A stretch of DNA of 64,000 nt. Source: Deltaproteobacteria bacterium (GTDB lineage Bacteria; Bdellovibrionota_B; Oligoflexia; Oligoflexales; Bog-1112). Both the position numbers and the translations under genes were made by a program. Of the stretch, positions 61,791 to 64,000 are shown in pieces. The notes under the pieces are model-generated. The model searched no databases. It was not told the origin of the DNA and worked only from the letters and a program-made list of their open reading frames with translations. Within the stretch, counting starts at the first letter, position 1, and each line of letters opens with the position of its first letter. Where the stretch lies: contig JACKAG010000005.1 in assembly GCA_020635195.1 (NCBI GenBank), forward strand, positions 81,640-145,639. The letters run 5' to 3'.

Positions 61791-62978
61791 TTGAAGATCG
61801 TACTTTTCTTGTCAGTCATCAGTTCTCTCATGGCCTGTATGACCAGAACCCCTTTGCGTGAAACGTCTTCCCGGAAATTGATTAAAGCGGATCAGGAGAT
61901 TTCTTTTGTTTCCAGGATTCTGGGAGAAGAGAGAGCTTACCGAATTCATCTGCCTGCAAGCTATAGTGATCCAAGCATCGCTCCCAAGTACTATCCGGTT
62001 TTGTACGTGCTCGATGGAGAGGATCATTTCAGCTATGCTTCAGGCATTGTTGACTTCATGAGCAGAGGATATATTTCCAATAATTACCAGATTCCGGAGC
62101 TGATTGTTGTTGCTGTTTTGAATAAATCTCCTGGTAAAGATAATCGTTTTCGCGATTATTCACCAAGTGCAGTTCCTGAATTCTATTCTGAGAGTGGAGG
62201 TGGTGACAACTTTCTTCGTTTCCTGAGAGAAGAATTGGCACCCGCAGTGGACAAGGAGTACCGGACACTGCCTTTTCGGGTTCTGGCAGGACACTCCATG
62301 GGAGGGTTGATCGCCACCTATGACATGCTGAAGAAAAGTTCTATATTCAACGCTTTTATTGCCATGGACCCTTCCCTCTGGTGGGATGACGGATATATTC
62401 AGAAGATCGCAAATAATCTGGAGGTTGATAAGCTCAGGGGTGCATACTATCTGTCCACCTACGGAAAGGCAAGAAGGAAGAAAGAGTATGAAGCCTTTGT
62501 GGAATTACTTTTTGCAAAGAATCCAGACTCGCTTCGGACACATTTTCACGTATTGGAGAATGAGCAACATAGTTCTCTGCCTGTTGTAAGTCTTTACAAT
62601 GGTCTGCGACATGTATTTGATGGCTTTAAACCAGACCTGAGCAGCCTCGCAGAAAACCCTGATCTGATAGATCTTCATTTTGAGAAATTTTCCCGAATTA
62701 TAGGGGTTAAATATCTTCCTCCTGAAGATCTGATCCACATGATCTGTATGGAGACTGCAAGAGAAAGGCCAGAGCAGGCAGTGGATTGTTTTATCATCAA
62801 TACCAGGAACTATCCTGATTCTTATAATGCCTTCAATGCATTGGCTAAGGCCTATGCGAGCATGAATAAAACAGAACTTGCGCTAAAGGCTTTCCGCCGA
62901 TCTTTGGAAATTGCACCGAATAATCGGAAGGCTTTGGTTGGCACAGAATCTCTGATAAACCAACAATCGTATCATTGA
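61791..62978 (+). CDS. Esterase-like lipoprotein with C-terminal TPR-like tail
   Basis: 395 residues, TTG start with AAGGAG six bases upstream. Lipoprotein signal ending LMAC (Cys16). The putative esterase domain (PF00756 type) has LPASYxD..YPVLYVLDGE, GHSMGG (nucleophile Ser near 168), DPSLWW and a His in ENEQHSSLP near 267. The last 70 residues read like two TPR units (YPDSYNAFNALAKAYASM, LALKAFRRSLEIAPNN). An enterochelin-esterase-like or carbohydrate-ester function is inferred. Confidence 0.85.
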   Translation: MKIVLFLSVISSLMACMTRTPLRETSSRKLIKADQEISFVSRILGEERAYRIHLPASYSDPSIAPKYYPVLYVLDGEDHFSYASGIVDFMSRGYISNNYQIPELIVVAVLNKSPGKDNRFRDYSPSAVPEFYSESGGGDNFLRFLREELAPAVDKEYRTLPFRVLAGHSMGGLIATYDMLKKSSIFNAFIAMDPSLWWDDGYIQKIANNLEVDKLRGAYYLSTYGKARRKKEYEAFVELLFAKNPDSLRTHFHVLENEQHSSLPVVSLYNGLRHVFDGFKPDLSSLAENPDLIDLHFEKFSRIIGVKYLPPEDLIHMICMETARERPEQAVDCFIINTRNYPDSYNAFNALAKAYASMNKTELALKAFRRSLEIAPNNRKALVGTESLINQQSYH

Positions 62979-63020
62979 CATTAGGGGTAGTGACCGCATA
63001 GCTACAAAAAGTGCCAAATT

Positions 63021-64000
63021 TTAAGGAAATATCACTGGACCGCAAGAAGCAATTGACTTGTCAATTATAGCATGGCAGTTACTGCTACCAAAAATTGAGC
63101 TTTTTGTTCCTTTGATATAGAAGTTTAAGAAGTCTACTACATATAAGTTCATTATAGCTGCAATTTCCTGCCCATCTCCATCCCCCAAAGGAGATTGGAA
63201 TGGATGTCCAAATATAAGTTCCACAAGCTTCTCAAGAGTAGGCAGTGCTTCTTGAAATGGCTCAGATTTCAGAAGAGTCGCTACATCTGTAAACGAGGTA
63301 TGATGGCTGTAAAGGGGTCCATCAGGATGAGCATTTAAAAGGTTGTCTTTTGATTCTACAATTGCAACGAGATAGTTGTTATCTTTCAATATATATTTTG
63401 GAGTGAAGCTAACTCTCGCAGCAGGGGCTCCATATTTGGTCCCCCAATATCGGGTTGCAGCCAATTCATGAAGAAAAGGAATTTCGAATCCCTGAAAGTT
63501 CTCTCTGACATCAGCGTCCATGGCAATCGCTGCTGAAAAAGGATGATCTTTTGATTCAATAATCTTTGCTACAGCATTTGCTCCTGCTGAATGACCTATA
63601 ATTGATAATTTATTTAATATCATTACATCATAAACTTGACCAATTTTGTGAATGTTTTTTTGGATGTAGAAGATATCGTCACTCCGGACGTTATGGTCTA
63701 AGTCATCATTTTTTGCTTTTGAAGTTTTAATAACATGTCCAGTAGGGAGCAAATTGTCTCCCGATAGAAACGGACTGTTGATACCTACAACTATATATCC
63801 ATGGCTAACAGTGTTAGTTATGAGATTTTCATATTTTTGGACAGAGGAATTGTCACCGGTTGTAAAGAAAACAACTGGAAATTTTTCGGTATCAGATACT
63901 TTTGCTCCATCTCTTGAAAACGATTTCATATTAAGAATCTCTGAAAAGTCTAGGTCTAATTTCTCTCCCAAGGCAGTAGCGTATGATTCGTACTCTCCTT
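63021..64000 (-). CDS. Alpha/beta hydrolase, N-terminus outside the window (partial)
   Basis: At least 325 residues; the frame stays open to the window edge (a TTG at 63971 is only an internal codon, since the sequence before it, EYESYATA, reads as coding). The nucleophile elbow is GHSAGA, with FPVVFFTTG as the first strand, DADV after the nucleophile and a His-containing YSHHTSFTD later. The general type is PAF-acetylhydrolase or dienelactone-hydrolase-like. The stop is 42 bp from the convergent esterase gene. Confidence 0.8.
   Translation of the reverse strand, partial: GEYESYATALGEKLDLDFSEILNMKSFSRDGAKVSDTEKFPVVFFTTGDNSSVQKYENLITNTVSHGYIVVGINSPFLSGDNLLPTGHVIKTSKAKNDDLDHNVRSDDIFYIQKNIHKIGQVYDVMILNKLSIIGHSAGANAVAKIIESKDHPFSAAIAMDADVRENFQGFEIPFLHELAATRYWGTKYGAPAARVSFTPKYILKDNNYLVAIVESKDNLLNAHPDGPLYSHHTSFTDVATLLKSEPFQEALPTLEKLVELIFGHPFQSPLGDGDGQEIAAIMNLYVVDFLNFYIKGTKSSIFGSSNCHAIIDKSIASCGPVIFP

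Overview
The window comes from a Gram-negative bacterium with about 45-50% G+C. It has many Sec signal peptides, lipoboxes, beta-barrel-like proteins, an LptF permease and YhbY. The mix is suggestive of Oligoflexia/Bdellovibrionota or another delta-like lineage: DUF1501/DUF1588-type proteins, degenerate receiver proteins, secreted ankyrin proteins and a Bacillus-type homocysteine methyltransferase-MTHFR fusion. No rRNA or tRNA was seen, so this placement is a weak inference.

Layout. 0-15 kb is mostly chromosomal and secreted/envelope genes: a three-gene operon (lipoprotein, haem-motif protein, Tat-exported DUF1501 protein), barrel-like and low-complexity secreted proteins, a small ankyrin protein, a 610-residue lipoprotein, dps, a methyltransferase, yhbY, a Nudix hydrolase and a >1000-residue FG-GAP lipoprotein. 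15-27 kb is an accessory graveyard. Three secreted ankyrin-repeat genes share a leader and signal peptide there. They are interleaved with a DDE insertion sequence (TIR CAGCAATTCCCCGCCA, target duplication TAGATCTTT), its MITE-like and solo-end derivatives, a complete IS21 element (target duplication TGTAT), and remnants of a Mu/lambda-like prophage (terminase GpA and two copies of a gpP-like tail protein end). A frameshifted DUF4258-type toxin sits beside an HTH antitoxin. 27-49 kb is a housekeeping block: receiver-like/TPR protein, nrdA-nrdB with two NrdR-type boxes, hydrolase, FAD-linked dehydrogenase, another ankyrin gene, fabF-pdhA-pdhB-pdhC, lptF, a minimal penicillin-binding protein, the methyltransferase-MTHFR fusion and a glycosyltransferase.

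49-62 kb is a second mobile mosaic. The two broken halves of an IS5-like element bracket IS66- and IS256-like debris, a MazF-type toxin pair in AT-rich DNA, a VirB2-like pilin and an NlpC/P60-like hydrolase. Further right an ISL3-like element has cut off the 5' end of a TraG-like gene that is coupled to a TraD/VirD4-like ATPase. The pieces look like relics of a conjugative element. The window ends with two alpha/beta-fold esterase-like proteins, the last one running off the edge.

The most unusual theme is the family of exported ankyrin proteins. Their 5' leaders and signal peptides are conserved. Two of them are joined in the same way to the same truncated phage tail gene, and insertion-sequence ends supply stop codons for secreted reading frames. 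This looks like a phage- and transposon-associated cassette family of unknown function.
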